A DNA stretch of 64,000 bases from Melioribacteraceae bacterium (lineage in GTDB: Bacteria; Bacteroidota; Ignavibacteria; Ignavibacteriales; Melioribacteraceae): NCBI GenBank assembly GCA_021739765.1, contig JAIPBD010000013.1:62001-126000 (forward strand), given 5' to 3'. Below, one piece after another: positions 19,192 through 27,808 of this stretch. Positions within the stretch are counted from its first letter, which is position 1, and every line of letters starts with the position of its first letter. The position numbers were made by a program, and so were the translations under genes. Below the pieces are notes generated by a model, which did no database searches, was not told the origin of the DNA, and saw only the letters and a program-made list of their open reading frames with translations.

Positions 19192-19264
19192 AACTGCCTC
19201 AAATTTTCGGATTAGATTTGCTAAATAATTTTTACAACCAATAAATCACGAATTTGAGGCAGTT
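19192..19264. terminator. 14-bp perfect inverted repeat between convergent genes (probable bidirectional terminator)
   Basis: AACTGCCTCAAATT (19192-19205) and AATTTGAGGCAGTT (19251-19264) pair perfectly around a 45-base centre, four bases after the upstream stop and 11 before the stop of the minus-strand gene. The location suits a two-way terminator, although the loop is unusually long and T tracts are weak. Confidence 0.5.
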
Positions 19265-19274
19265 GGTAAAATGA

Positions 19275-19886
19275 CTAATATTTTATCGCACAACCGTATG
19301 ATTTAGTAAGTGTGACTTCGGGTTTCGAGCCATTTATCAGACTATTTAACCCAGTGCTGACATAATTATTTGCCCTTTCAATGTCAGCGACATCCGTGCT
19401 GCGAATATCATCAATCGCGCCGGCATATTCCAAAATACCTTCTTGATTAATTATATACATGTGAGGAGTAGTTTTCGCTCCGTATGCTTTTCCAACTGTT
19501 CCGGATTCGTCAATTAAATAAGCAGATGGTGCAGCCCCCAGCTTTTTTAATCGAGAATTAATTTCCTCATTTTCGAAATTACCCTGCTCGCCTTCCGCTG
19601 AAGAACAAATCGACAACCACACAACATCTTTCTCTGTAAATTGTTTTTGTAATTTCTGCATGTTGCCACTATTGTAATGTTTTTTAACAAAAGGGCAACC
19701 GAAATTAATCCACTCAAGAACAACATACTTGCCCGCAAAGTCGGTAAGCGAATGTGTTTTACCGTTAGAATCGGTTAACGTAAAATCCGGTGCCTTTTTA
19801 CCGATTTCCGGCTGATTTGCCAAAACCATAGTGGTTAAGGAAATGGAAATAATCATTAGAAAAACGATTAACAGTGATTTATTCAT
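19275..19886 (-). CDS. Exported thioredoxin/peroxiredoxin-like protein
   Basis: 203 residues. Signal peptide (to about residue 23, VLANQ), then an AhpC/TSA-redoxin fold: IGKKAPDFTLTDSNGKTHSL, YVVLEWINFGCPFVKKHYNS with a single Cys in place of CxxC, and the cis-Pro segment AKTTPHMYIINQEGILEYAG. A second cysteine occurs near the C-terminus in KSYGCAIKY, a feature of the PRX-like redoxin subgroup with the CPFV motif. Likely periplasmic peroxide or disulfide chemistry; partner unknown. Monocistronic. Confidence 0.85.
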   Translation of the reverse strand: MNKSLLIVFLMIISISLTTMVLANQPEIGKKAPDFTLTDSNGKTHSLTDFAGKYVVLEWINFGCPFVKKHYNSGNMQKLQKQFTEKDVVWLSICSSAEGEQGNFENEEINSRLKKLGAAPSAYLIDESGTVGKAYGAKTTPHMYIINQEGILEYAGAIDDIRSTDVADIERANNYVSTGLNSLINGSKPEVTLTKSYGCAIKY

Positions 19887-20236
19887 TCTAACTCCTTTTT
19901 TATTGGATCATTTTATTTCGGATGTTATCTCCAAATTGTTTTGCTTGCATAGAAAAAGTTGATACATCGCCTTTTAAATTCACCGATTTTTCAGCTAATG
20001 AATACAAAACACGAAACGTATATCATTTTTTATTAACCTTTTCCGTGGTACGATGCTTATATCAATTCGATAAATGGAGACAAAGTAATAAAACTACTCG
20101 CATTTTCACACCTAATGTCTTATTTAGATTTATTTTATAGTGCATGTAATTCCCAAAAGTTCCGGTAAATTTTGGTGATTAGTATTTCGTATTTATCACA
20201 AAAATCGTTTTATTGAAACAACAAAAAAATCAGCAA
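19887..20236. other. Intergenic region without recognised gene
   Basis: About 350 bases between divergent genes. It contains the promoters of both neighbours, but no specific operator, RNA or convincing coding sequence was found. A 72-codon plus-strand frame is present but has no recognisable motif or SD. Confidence 0.5.
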
Positions 20237-21862
20237 ATGAAATCCATTTCCATAATTGTTTTTTTATCTGTCAGTAATTGTCTATTTGGACAGGCATATT
20301 CATCATTCGATACAACCGCGATAAAAAAGCATTTTGAATTTCTCGCATCAGATGCATTAAAAGGAAGGGCTACCGGTTCGAAGGAAACAAAAATCGCGGC
20401 TCAATATTTTATTGATTTTTTCAGGGAGAACAATTTTGTTCCGTTCGGTGAGAATTCGACTTTTAGGCAACGAATATTTCTTCACGGAAGCAAACCGCTA
20501 AGTTCATCGGAATTCACTCTTTTTCAATCGGATGACACAACGGCTCTAAATTTTGGTAAAGATTACGTACTCTTTAAAACCGGTGAGCAAACATATTTGC
20601 CAACACCGACTGAAACGATCTTTGTGGGTTACGGAATTAATGCTCCCGAATACGATTATAATGACTATCAAAATATTGACGCGGAAGGGAAAATAGTTGT
20701 TGTTCTTGATGGCGAACCGGATTCAGATGAACTAGAATATTTCGATGGAAAATTTAATTCTGTTTATAGTCTCCCCGAATCAAAGATCAGATTAGCGATG
20801 GCACAAGGCGCGGAAGGAATTCTAATTATTCCTCTTAAACCAAAATCCGATGAGGAATGGGGAAAAAAACAGCGGGAATTTTCATTCGAAGATGTTTCGC
20901 TTCCTGCTCGTCCCGGGGGAATATTTGCGGCTTATCTGCGCGCTCATTTTGCTAATTTATTGTTTGAGGGGACTAATTTAGAAAATATAGATTTGTTAGA
21001 CCTTCACAAAAAATCGTCTGTCAATAGTTTACCGCTGAACTCTAAAATTTCCTTCCTCGGTAAATTTAAACAACGGGATTTTTACGATGATAATATCATT
21101 GCCGGAATTTCCGGAAAGGAAGAGTCCTTATCAGATTCGTATCTTCTGGTTACTGCCCATTACGATCATCTTGGAATAGGACCGGCTGTAAACGGGGATT
21201 CTATTTATAACGGCGCGTTGGATAATTCACTGGGATGCGCCGTGCTGCTGGAGCTGGCAAAGCAATTAAAAGCGGTTGAAGGAGAATTAAAAAGGAGCGT
21301 AATATTTATTTTGTTAACGGGTGAGGAAAAAGAACTACTCGGATCGCGTTATTATTGCAGCAGACCCGTGGTTCCGCTTTTCAAATCAGTTGCGAATATT
21401 AATATTGACGGAATAGCCGTTATTGACGAATTTAACTCAATCGTCCCGGTTGGAGAGGAATATTCAACAATTGGCAGCTTTGTTGAAAAGGTGGCCGAAA
21501 AAAATAATCTTGAGATTGAATCGATCGAAAATACGAATTACACAATTGAGGCATTTGCGAGATCGGATCAAATCGCGTTTGCGCAAGCCGGAATTCCTTC
21601 ATTGCTGTTGATTGATGGAACAGACTATAAAAATGTTGATAGAGCTACGGGGATGAAAACTAATCTGAGATATTTTTCAGAAAACTATCATACGCCATCC
21701 GATGATCTTAATTTGGAGGTCAATTTCAATGCGGTTAATCAACATGCGGAAATTTTATTTCAACTTTGCTTTGAATTACTTACATCTGAAAATGAACCTG
21801 AATGGTTCGAAGGATCGCCTTTTATTAATGAACGATTGAGAACAATTGCAGAAAAAAGATGA
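20237..21862 (+). CDS. Secreted M28-family zinc aminopeptidase
   Basis: 541 residues from the ATG at 20237; a TTG 8 codons upstream would precede the signal peptide MKSISIIVFLSVSNCLFGQ. Domains: N-terminal cap, PA-like insertion (GKIVVVLDGEPDSDE), then the M28 catalytic domain with metal-binding residues visible in TAHYDHLGIG, GALDNSLGCAVLLEL, LLTGEEKELLGSRYY, INIDG and the late His in SENYHTPSDDL. The usual GADDNASG is GALDNSLG, keeping the metal Asp. Likely periplasmic or extracellular peptide hydrolysis. The stop overlaps the start of the PstS-like gene (ATGA), so they are translationally coupled. A paralog lies just downstream on the other strand. Confidence 0.9.
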   Translation: MKSISIIVFLSVSNCLFGQAYSSFDTTAIKKHFEFLASDALKGRATGSKETKIAAQYFIDFFRENNFVPFGENSTFRQRIFLHGSKPLSSSEFTLFQSDDTTALNFGKDYVLFKTGEQTYLPTPTETIFVGYGINAPEYDYNDYQNIDAEGKIVVVLDGEPDSDELEYFDGKFNSVYSLPESKIRLAMAQGAEGILIIPLKPKSDEEWGKKQREFSFEDVSLPARPGGIFAAYLRAHFANLLFEGTNLENIDLLDLHKKSSVNSLPLNSKISFLGKFKQRDFYDDNIIAGISGKEESLSDSYLLVTAHYDHLGIGPAVNGDSIYNGALDNSLGCAVLLELAKQLKAVEGELKRSVIFILLTGEEKELLGSRYYCSRPVVPLFKSVANINIDGIAVIDEFNSIVPVGEEYSTIGSFVEKVAEKNNLEIESIENTNYTIEAFARSDQIAFAQAGIPSLLLIDGTDYKNVDRATGMKTNLRYFSENYHTPSDDLNLEVNFNAVNQHAEILFQLCFELLTSENEPEWFEGSPFINERLRTIAEKR

Positions 21863-22710
21863 AATCTAAAATCGTTTTAATAATATTGATGGCGACTTGT
21901 CCAATTGTTTTTCAGTCTTGTTTTTACCAAACAGTTCAGACAGAGATTATTAAAATAAAAGGTTCGGATACAATGCTGCCGTTAACAACCAAATTAGCGG
22001 AAGAGTTTATGCGGATGAATAAAGGTGTCTCGATCTATGTTGAAGGAGGTGGGACGGAGAGGGGGATTGAAGCCCTTTTAGATGGACAAACCGATATTTG
22101 TACCGCATCGCGTTTATTAAAACCCGATGAAGCCAAAAAACTCGCTGATTATTATCAATCGGTTGGACTTTTCTTTCTTATCGCAAAAGATGCTCTGAGT
22201 GTTTTTGTAAATCCACAAAACCAAGTCCGTAATTTCACTGTGGAAGAATTACGAAAAATATTCTTGTGTGAAATTACCAACTGGAAAGATCTTGGTGGAA
22301 TTGATGAACCGATAAGAGTTGTTACAAGGCCTCCGAACTCAGGAACGTATTCCTACTTCAAAGAACACATTCTCCAAAATTCTGATTATTGTTCAAACTC
22401 AATTGTCCGGTCGACAAATCAAGCTGTAATTAACGAAGTTTTGCAAAATCCCTATTCAATCGGGTACGGAGGATTAATTTACGGAAATGAGGTTATCCAC
22501 GCGGAGATAAATGGAGTGACTCCATCAAAACAAAACGCAAGGAATGATACTTATCCGATTACTCGTTATCTGCATTTTTTTACAACCAGATCACCGAGCG
22601 GAAAAGTAAAAGAATTTATCGATTGGATATTAACAACTGAGGGACAAAGAATTATTCAGGAAACCGGATACGTGTCGCTTTGGGAAGTTGAGGAAAGTAC
22701 CGCCAACTAA
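21859..22710 (+). CDS. PstS-like phosphate-type substrate-binding lipoprotein
   Basis: 283 residues. Lipoprotein signal (PIVFQSC), then the PstS/PBP-like fold: IIKIKGSDTMLPLTTKLAEE, IYVEGGGTERGIEALLDGQT, SRLLKPDE, the hinge segment ITNWKDLGG and the second ligand loop PPNSGTYSYFKE. These are the loops that hold phosphate in PstS. No pstCAB permease or ATPase genes are nearby; instead the start overlaps an M28 peptidase stop, an unusual pairing. It may serve a transporter encoded elsewhere or be a sensing or binding protein. Confidence 0.85.
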   Translation: MKSKIVLIILMATCPIVFQSCFYQTVQTEIIKIKGSDTMLPLTTKLAEEFMRMNKGVSIYVEGGGTERGIEALLDGQTDICTASRLLKPDEAKKLADYYQSVGLFFLIAKDALSVFVNPQNQVRNFTVEELRKIFLCEITNWKDLGGIDEPIRVVTRPPNSGTYSYFKEHILQNSDYCSNSIVRSTNQAVINEVLQNPYSIGYGGLIYGNEVIHAEINGVTPSKQNARNDTYPITRYLHFFTTRSPSGKVKEFIDWILTTEGQRIIQETGYVSLWEVEESTAN

Positions 22711-22728
22711 TTGACGGCACTCAAAAAA

Positions 22729-24288
22729 TCATTCTATTGCATGATCAACTACAGGTTTTTCATCTAAATTCGCGACATTTAGCACAATGTTATGGGTTAA
22801 TAAAGAAACTTTTTTAATTTTCGTAAAATTTATTTTAGCTACTTCATCAGTCAATTTGTGATAATCTTCTTTCATCCAATCGAAGAAAAATACAATCGGA
22901 ATACCCCTTTTTGCATAATGATAATGATCACTTCTTGAATAAAAACGGTTTGGATCATCCGGCGCGTCGAAACGATAATCGAAGTTGAATTTTACGGTTT
23001 CTTCGTTCACTTTTTTAATTAAATCACCGAATTGTGTGCTCAATTTGTAAGAGCCGATATTATAAATCGAATCAACATTTTCCCTTCCGACCATATCCAT
23101 ATTTATGTTTGCGATCACCTGGTCAATTATTTTTGAATTGTTGGTGAAGTATTCCGCACCAAGAAGTCCTTTTTCTTCCGCGGTATGGAATACGAAGACA
23201 ACGGGTCTTCTGTTATTCTTAGCCTCTGCAAGTGTGCGGGCTGATTCTAAAACAGCAACCGTACCCGATGCGTTATCATCCGCACCATTATAAACTTTGT
23301 CCTCTCCTGATTCAGCTGTTCCGACATGGTCATAATGCGCGCCAACCGTTACATATTCGTCTTTCAATTTTTCATCGGTACCATTTAAGATTCCAACTAC
23401 ATTTCTGGCGTTTACGATTTTGGATTCCTGTATCAGGTGGAATGTTACTTTTTTGTTTATCTCAAATCCTGCAGGGGAAATATTCTGCTTTAATAATTCA
23501 TCAAGTTCCGCAAATGAAACTTCCTCACCTTCAAATAAATATTCGAGTGCATTCTTACTTATCGCAAAGGAAGGCAAATTATCAGATTCGGTTGAATTTC
23601 CCTCTTCCTTAACAAGAGCGAAGCTTTTGCCCATTGTCCAACTTTTATAACGGTCCCAGAAGCTGAGTACCCGTTCACTCGGAAGGAATAAGACACCGAC
23701 AGCGCCCTTCTTTTGCGCATTTTTAATCTTATAAGCCGAGCGAGAATAATCGGTATCTTTTTCTCCTTCAAAAAAATCTTCTCTTTCGCTATGTGGCTCT
23801 CCCAACGCTAAAACGACCGTTTTTCCTTTTAAGTCCAATTCGGCATAATCATCGTAATTATATTCTTCAGCTGTTATTCCGAAGCCGCCAAAAACCAGAT
23901 CGGTATTCTGTTCCCAATACTTTTTAGAAGGAGTCCCCCTTGAAATTCGAATTAAATCCTCACCGAGATTAAGAACCGATTTATCATCATCATTTTCAAT
24001 TACGAGGGATGATTCGGGGCTATAGCTTTTTGTTTGGAGCGGAACTTGTTGAAAATATGAACCGTCATCTCCAAAAGGTTGGATACCGTATTTTTGTAAT
24101 TCTTTTGCAATAAATAATGAAGCGATTTTTTCGCTTCGAGAAGCGGCTTCTCTTCCTTCCAACAAATCGTCTGCTAGAAATTCAATGTTGGCTTTTATGA
24201 TTGAGTAGTCGTAATCTATATTCTGTGCTGAGAGATTACTGAAAATTGGTAGGACAAAAATTGCGAGATATAAAATATTTTTTTTCAT
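22729..24288 (-). CDS. Secreted M28-family zinc aminopeptidase (paralog)
   Basis: 519 residues. Signal peptide MKKNILYLAIFVLPIFSNLSAQ, a PA-like domain (LDLKGKTVVLALGEPHSE) and a canonical M28 core: GAHYDHVGTAE, NGADDNASGTVAVLESA, FHTAEEKGLLGAEYF, NINMDMVGREN and late His in KEDYHKLTDE. All five expected metal ligands are present. It shares domain order and opening motifs (FLADDLLEGREA) with the M28 gene at 20237, so the two are paralogs converging on the PstS-like gene. Confidence 0.93.
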   Translation of the reverse strand: MKKNILYLAIFVLPIFSNLSAQNIDYDYSIIKANIEFLADDLLEGREAASRSEKIASLFIAKELQKYGIQPFGDDGSYFQQVPLQTKSYSPESSLVIENDDDKSVLNLGEDLIRISRGTPSKKYWEQNTDLVFGGFGITAEEYNYDDYAELDLKGKTVVLALGEPHSEREDFFEGEKDTDYSRSAYKIKNAQKKGAVGVLFLPSERVLSFWDRYKSWTMGKSFALVKEEGNSTESDNLPSFAISKNALEYLFEGEEVSFAELDELLKQNISPAGFEINKKVTFHLIQESKIVNARNVVGILNGTDEKLKDEYVTVGAHYDHVGTAESGEDKVYNGADDNASGTVAVLESARTLAEAKNNRRPVVFVFHTAEEKGLLGAEYFTNNSKIIDQVIANINMDMVGRENVDSIYNIGSYKLSTQFGDLIKKVNEETVKFNFDYRFDAPDDPNRFYSRSDHYHYAKRGIPIVFFFDWMKEDYHKLTDEVAKINFTKIKKVSLLTHNIVLNVANLDEKPVVDHAIE

Positions 24289-24423
24289 AATTCATCTGGT
24301 TTTAGGTTAAAAACGAACACAATATAATCAATTCCACCAAATTGAATATAGAATAGTTGAATATCTTTTCTCCCAATCCTTTTTATCATTTGAACAAAAT
24401 TTGTAACTTGAGTACAAAATTGA

Positions 24424-25125
24424 ATGGAAACGTTAATGGCCGATAAAACGAAACTGTGGTATCTTGAAAATTTTAATCTCTTTAAGGGATTAAAAATGGA
24501 TAGTATGAAAACTCTTGATAAAATTGCTGTTCACAAGGAGTTGCCAAAAAATCAACCGATTTATTTCGCGAATGAACCCTCCAATTCAATTTTTTTCCTC
24601 AAAAAAGGCAGAGTCAAACTTACACGAATGTCACCTGATGGTAAGGAACTGATTATAGCGCTCGTTAATCCGGGTGAAGTTTTTGGCGAAATGGTTATGG
24701 TTGATGAAGGTGAAAGAAGTGATTTTGCAACTGCTATAGAACCCGCAAAGATATGCGCAATAACAAAAGACGACTTTAAAAAATTCGTTGAATCAAATCC
24801 GGTTTTAAATCTAAGAATAACAAAACTGATTGGTTTTAAGCTGAAAAAATATAGTGAAAGAATCGAAGAGCTTGTGTTCCGAGATGCCGAGCAACGAGTA
24901 GTTTCATTTATATTGAATATGGCAAAAGAATACGGTAAAAAAGTAGGTGACGAATATTTTGTTAAGCCTTTTCTTACACATCAAAATATTGCCGAATTAA
25001 CAGCCTGTTCGCGTCAAACGGTTAATTCGGTTTTAACAGATCTTCGCGAAAAAAAAATCATAAATTTTGACCGTAAAAAGCTGATTATCCACGATGAAAA
25101 AAAACTTGCAGGATATTTAGATTAA
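24424..25125 (+). CDS. Crp/Fnr-family transcriptional regulator
   Basis: Cyclic-nucleotide-binding-fold domain (about 12-130) with KKGRVKLTRMSPDGKELIIA and NPGEVFGEMVMVDEGERSDF, then a long helix and a C-terminal helix-turn-helix LTHQNIAELTACSRQTVNSV (about 184-203). 233 residues, or 229 if the second ATG is used; neither has a clear SD. The FNR iron-sulfur cysteine cluster is absent at the N-terminus, and the canonical cAMP-contact Arg/Thr are not obvious, so the effector is unknown. The small thioredoxin-like gene follows. Confidence 0.92.
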   Translation: METLMADKTKLWYLENFNLFKGLKMDSMKTLDKIAVHKELPKNQPIYFANEPSNSIFFLKKGRVKLTRMSPDGKELIIALVNPGEVFGEMVMVDEGERSDFATAIEPAKICAITKDDFKKFVESNPVLNLRITKLIGFKLKKYSERIEELVFRDAEQRVVSFILNMAKEYGKKVGDEYFVKPFLTHQNIAELTACSRQTVNSVLTDLREKKIINFDRKKLIIHDEKKLAGYLD

Positions 25126-25180
25126 TTAATTTGTCCCTCTCACGACAACAATATCATTTTGCTCGCCTTAGTTTGCGTTT

Positions 25181-25423
25181 ATGAATATAACGCTGGCGGT
25201 AACTAAAAATTGTGAAACTTGTGCGCGGGTTCAATCCGAATTAATTCAATTAACAAAGAGAAATCGTAAAATTAGCCTTGCCGTTACCGATAAATTATAT
25301 GGGAAGTATGAAAATCTTGTAATTTTTCCCGCAATAATTATCGGTGATGAATTGTTCGGTTATGGTCAAACAGATATTAAACGAATTGAAAATTATCTAA
25401 GCAATATTTATAAAAAACGGTGA
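25181..25423 (+). CDS. Small thioredoxin/glutaredoxin-like protein
   Basis: 80 residues, a minimal thioredoxin fold: beta strand MNITLAVT, redox-type CETC at residues 12-15 (KNCETCARVQSE), and the cis-Pro segment IFPAIIIGDELFGYGQ. Such proteins resemble thioredoxin-fold mini-redoxins. Starts 55 bases after the Crp/Fnr gene. Its stop abuts directly the stop of the minus-strand thioredoxin lipoprotein, with no bases between. Confidence 0.7.
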   Translation: MNITLAVTKNCETCARVQSELIQLTKRNRKISLAVTDKLYGKYENLVIFPAIIIGDELFGYGQTDIKRIENYLSNIYKKR

Positions 25424-25855
25424 CTATTTAACGGAATCTAATTTCTTGACTAATTCATTTGCTTCAATAAATTCGGTTATCCTTTGAATTTCCTCGCCGT
25501 TACTGCTAATAATAAGAATTGTAGGCATCGAATAAACTTCAAACTTATCCCGTATTAATTGAGTTTGATCTGACATGGTTTTTGTCAGATCTGCTTTTAA
25601 GTTTACAAATCCTTCAGCCGCTTTAATTACATTTATATCAGTATATGTTTTTTTATCGAGTTCAACACAGGGCGTGCACCAATCCGCGTAAAAATCAATC
25701 ATTATTTTTTGATTTTTGGAAATCGCGTTATCATAAGTAGAGAAAGAAAAGTCTTCCCATTCAAATTTCTCGGATGACGAATTACAACCAAAAACTGAAA
25801 TAACAATAAGTATTGATAATGCAAAAATATGTGGGCTTCGAAGATTGATTTTCAT
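25424..25855 (-). CDS. Thioredoxin-like lipoprotein (DsbD-gamma type)
   Basis: 143 residues. Lipobox in ISVFGCNSS, then a thioredoxin domain with MIDFYADWCTPCVELDKKTY, which carries the WCxxC active site and resembles the C-terminal domain of DsbD, and a cis-Pro segment VYSMPTILIISS. Likely a periplasm-facing disulfide reductase. It lies downstream of the HEAT-like gene at 25956 but a strong hairpin separates them, so read-through is probably limited. Confidence 0.85.
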   Translation of the reverse strand: MKINLRSPHIFALSILIVISVFGCNSSSEKFEWEDFSFSTYDNAISKNQKIMIDFYADWCTPCVELDKKTYTDINVIKAAEGFVNLKADLTKTMSDQTQLIRDKFEVYSMPTILIISSNGEEIQRITEFIEANELVKKLDSVK

Positions 25856-25907
25856 TTAGAATTTTATTTGTGAAAGAAGTAAACTAAAGCAGCAGTATTT
25901 AAAATAC

Positions 25908-25935
25908 AAGTGGCGCGGAGTTTGCCGCGCCACTT
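25908..25935 (-). terminator. Strong GC-rich hairpin terminator after the HEAT-like gene
   Basis: Perfect 11-base stem AAGTGGCGCGG / CCGCGCCACTT with a 6-base loop, just past the stop of the minus-strand gene at 25956, followed in that direction by TTGTATTTT. Confidence 0.75.
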
Positions 25936-25955
25936 ATTCATGATTTCGTCCCATC

Positions 25956-26363
25956 TTAAATCTGAGTAATTTCGTAGACTTTCAACATAGATTGAACTGT
26001 TTCCTCCAATTCAACATCACCCTTAAGAAAAGATTCGGTAATTAGTTCATCAATCAAGTTTTTATCACCTAATTGATAAATTGAGAAAGCAATCAAAAAT
26101 CTGGTTGATTTACTTTCTTCCTTGCGATACTCATTTATAAGAGCATCACCAAGTTCAGACAGTTGATATTTGCCTGTCATATAAATGGCGCTTGATCTCA
26201 ATCCCGAATTGTCTGAAACAATAGCGTTTTTGATATTAGCGACCGCTTGTTCGTATTTTTCCTTTGACAAGTTTTTTGAACCTTGAGCCAGATTTATATT
26301 TGCGGTACTAAGCATCAAAGTAAACAAAACAGCAAATGAAACAACGAATTTGGATTTTAGCAT
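25956..26363 (-). CDS. Secreted HEAT-like repeat protein (copy 2)
   Basis: 135 residues. Signal peptide to about residue 27 (NINLAQ) and a helical body with HEAT-like helices: LRSSAIYMTGKYQLSELGDA and TRFLIAFSIYQLGDKNLIDE. It is a paralog of the protein at 27809; the best-matched block is S-N-x-G-L-x-x-S-x-Y-x-x-G-K-Y. The SD AGGAGG is exceptionally strong for this window. A direct-repeat box lies 67-91 bp upstream. HEAT-like helices usually bind proteins; the partner is unknown. It is the last gene of the two-component-linked cluster before a terminator. Confidence 0.78.
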   Translation of the reverse strand: MLKSKFVVSFAVLFTLMLSTANINLAQGSKNLSKEKYEQAVANIKNAIVSDNSGLRSSAIYMTGKYQLSELGDALINEYRKEESKSTRFLIAFSIYQLGDKNLIDELITESFLKGDVELEETVQSMLKVYEITQI

Positions 26364-26429
26364 TTCTGCCTCCTTTTGGTTTATAAATAAATTAACACAA
26401 GTAATCTAAACCGAAGTTTGTCAGGAGTC

Positions 26430-26454
26430 AGTAATTGTCTGTAAAATGATGTAA
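26430..26454 (-). promoter_or_regulatory. Direct-repeat box E (putative OmpR-type regulator site)
   Basis: AGTAA at 26430, TGTAA at 26440 and TGTAA at 26450, each 10 bp apart. The proximal unit is 67 bp before the HEAT-like start at 26363, matching the spacing of boxes C and D. A TGTCA also occurs at 26419. Confidence 0.65.
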
Positions 26455-26491
26455 TGTTGAATAATATGAAATGTAGAATTGTTTGAAAAGT

Positions 26492-26577
26492 ACTTTTAAA
26501 AGACAAATGGGCACTTGTCCCAGGAGGTACACAAGTGCCCATCGTCGAGGTGGAAACTTTTAGTCAGATCAAATAAC
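26492..26577 (-). ncRNA. Predicted small RNA with anti-SD hairpin loop
   Basis: On the minus strand a perfect 12-bp stem, ATGGGCACTTGT / ACAAGTGCCCAT (26507-26542), carries a 12-base loop reading GTACCTCCTGGG. The loop contains ACCUCCU, the same sequence as the anti-SD end of 16S rRNA. Upstream is a second unpaired CCACCTC, and downstream a TTTGTCTTTT tract fits a terminator. A TATATTTC element at 26583-26590 resembles the Bacteroidota -7 box (TAnnTTTG). A TGTCA direct-repeat box lies further upstream. The 5' end is a guess from the -7 match. Alternatively this is simply the terminator of the gene at 26658. Confidence 0.5.
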
Positions 26578-26610
26578 TGATAGAAATATAGATTATGATT
26601 GATTTCTAGT

Positions 26611-26646
26611 TGTCAGACGGCAGTAATTATTTGTCAAAAGTTGTCA
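26611..26646 (-). promoter_or_regulatory. Direct-repeat box F (TGTCA variant) before the predicted small RNA
   Basis: TGTCA at 26611, AGTAA at 26622, TGTCA at 26632 and TGTCA at 26642, spaced 11, 10 and 10 bp. It lies between the stop of the gene at 26658 and the predicted small RNA. Confidence 0.5.
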
Positions 26647-26657
26647 TTCAAAAGAAA

Positions 26658-27719
26658 TTATCTCTCTCCGAAAATCGCTTTCCAGATGCTCCATGAATCA
26701 TCTTTTTGTTTTTTAAAGCGCCAGAATTTAGAGAAATCACTAACATTTACAATACCTACCGGGCCTTCATAAATGCCGCCATTGATGTATCCATCAAAAA
26801 CTCTTACCGATATTACGTTTGGTTTATGAGTAAAAAGCATCGAACGGTCGAAGTAATATGCCCTGAATTGTGCGTATTCGTTGGTGACGTTATTAGTTCT
26901 TTGAATATAATCAAATCTTCCGGTTGAACCGACCATTTCACCATTGATAAAAACCTCGTCGACATCATCAATTTTGCCGAGCACGAGTACATATTTCTCT
27001 TCATCCAATTCATCATCCGGGGTAAACTCTTTCCTGTACCAAGCCACACCGTCATAATCCCTGTATCCTTGCGCTTCCCAATAGCCGGGTACAATAATAT
27101 TTTTCCATGACTTATCATCAAAACTGGGGTCGCTCCAATCTTTGGAATCTCCGGTTTGAAAATTCCACACACCTTCTAAATTGATATCTAGTTTTAAGCT
27201 GATTTTTGAATAGATTCCAACATCACCCGACAAAATACCACCGGCTAACTGGGCATCGTAAACTCTAACAGCGATTATGTTTTCGCGGTCTTTATCCAAA
27301 TATTCTTTCGGTATGTAATAACGTCTGAAAGCGTTGTACGCGGTTTTATACTCCGGTGGGAAACTTCCCGTAATTCCTATCAGTTTACCGTTGAGATAAA
27401 CTTCATCAACATCGTCAATATAACCCAGGAAAAGGAATAAATCCTGCTCGTCGAAATCGGAGCTGTAGTCAAATTTAGTACGGTACCAGGCAAATCCATC
27501 GTAACCATGAAAACCTTCATCTTCCCAGGAAGCCGGAACGTAAACATGTTCCCAGTCCTCATCGTCAAATTCCGGTTGTTTGAATTCGCTTTTGTCTCCA
27601 ATGGAAAACTTCCATAGTCCATTCAATCTTAATAGTTTTTCATAATCTTGAGCGTTTAATTCATTTCCTATACTTGCTAATATCAACCAAGCACTCAAAA
27701 TTTTACATAAATTTAACAT
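26658..27719 (-). CDS. Secreted protein with two tandem GH2-type sugar-binding beta-sandwich domains
   Basis: 353 residues: signal peptide (to about 23), domain 1 (about 30-175) and domain 2 (about 180-330). The two halves are clear duplicates: GLWKFSIGD / GVWNFQTGD, GYDGFAWYRTKF / DYDGVAWYRKEF, IDDVDEVYLNGKLIG / IDDVDEVFINGEMVG and IIAVRVYDAQLAGGI / VISVRVFDGYINGGI. These are hallmarks of the N-terminal jelly-roll of glycoside hydrolase family 2. No catalytic barrel follows, so it is probably a carbohydrate- or glycan-binding or sensing protein, not an enzyme. It sits between two paralogous HEAT-like genes. A direct-repeat box lies 67 bp upstream. Confidence 0.85.
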   Translation of the reverse strand: MLNLCKILSAWLILASIGNELNAQDYEKLLRLNGLWKFSIGDKSEFKQPEFDDEDWEHVYVPASWEDEGFHGYDGFAWYRTKFDYSSDFDEQDLFLFLGYIDDVDEVYLNGKLIGITGSFPPEYKTAYNAFRRYYIPKEYLDKDRENIIAVRVYDAQLAGGILSGDVGIYSKISLKLDINLEGVWNFQTGDSKDWSDPSFDDKSWKNIIVPGYWEAQGYRDYDGVAWYRKEFTPDDELDEEKYVLVLGKIDDVDEVFINGEMVGSTGRFDYIQRTNNVTNEYAQFRAYYFDRSMLFTHKPNVISVRVFDGYINGGIYEGPVGIVNVSDFSKFWRFKKQKDDSWSIWKAIFGER

Positions 27720-27785
27720 AGAAATATTCGTTTTTAGAAAAATATTTTATAAAAGTAATTCAAATGTCATTCGATAGTTCGAAAT

Positions 27786-27800
27786 TGTAAAATATTGTAA
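27786..27800 (-). promoter_or_regulatory. Direct-repeat box D (putative OmpR-type regulator site)
   Basis: TGTAA at 27786 and 27796, a 10-bp period, 67 bp before the start of the double beta-sandwich gene and squeezed into the gap after the HEAT-like gene. Confidence 0.65.
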
Positions 27801-27808
27801 CCATTTCC

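Noticed and set aside
19922-20140. 72-codon plus-strand frame in the gap before the M28 gene
   Set aside because: No SD, no recognisable motif, odd composition (many Phe and Cys) and it lies in a promoter-sized gap; treated as chance.
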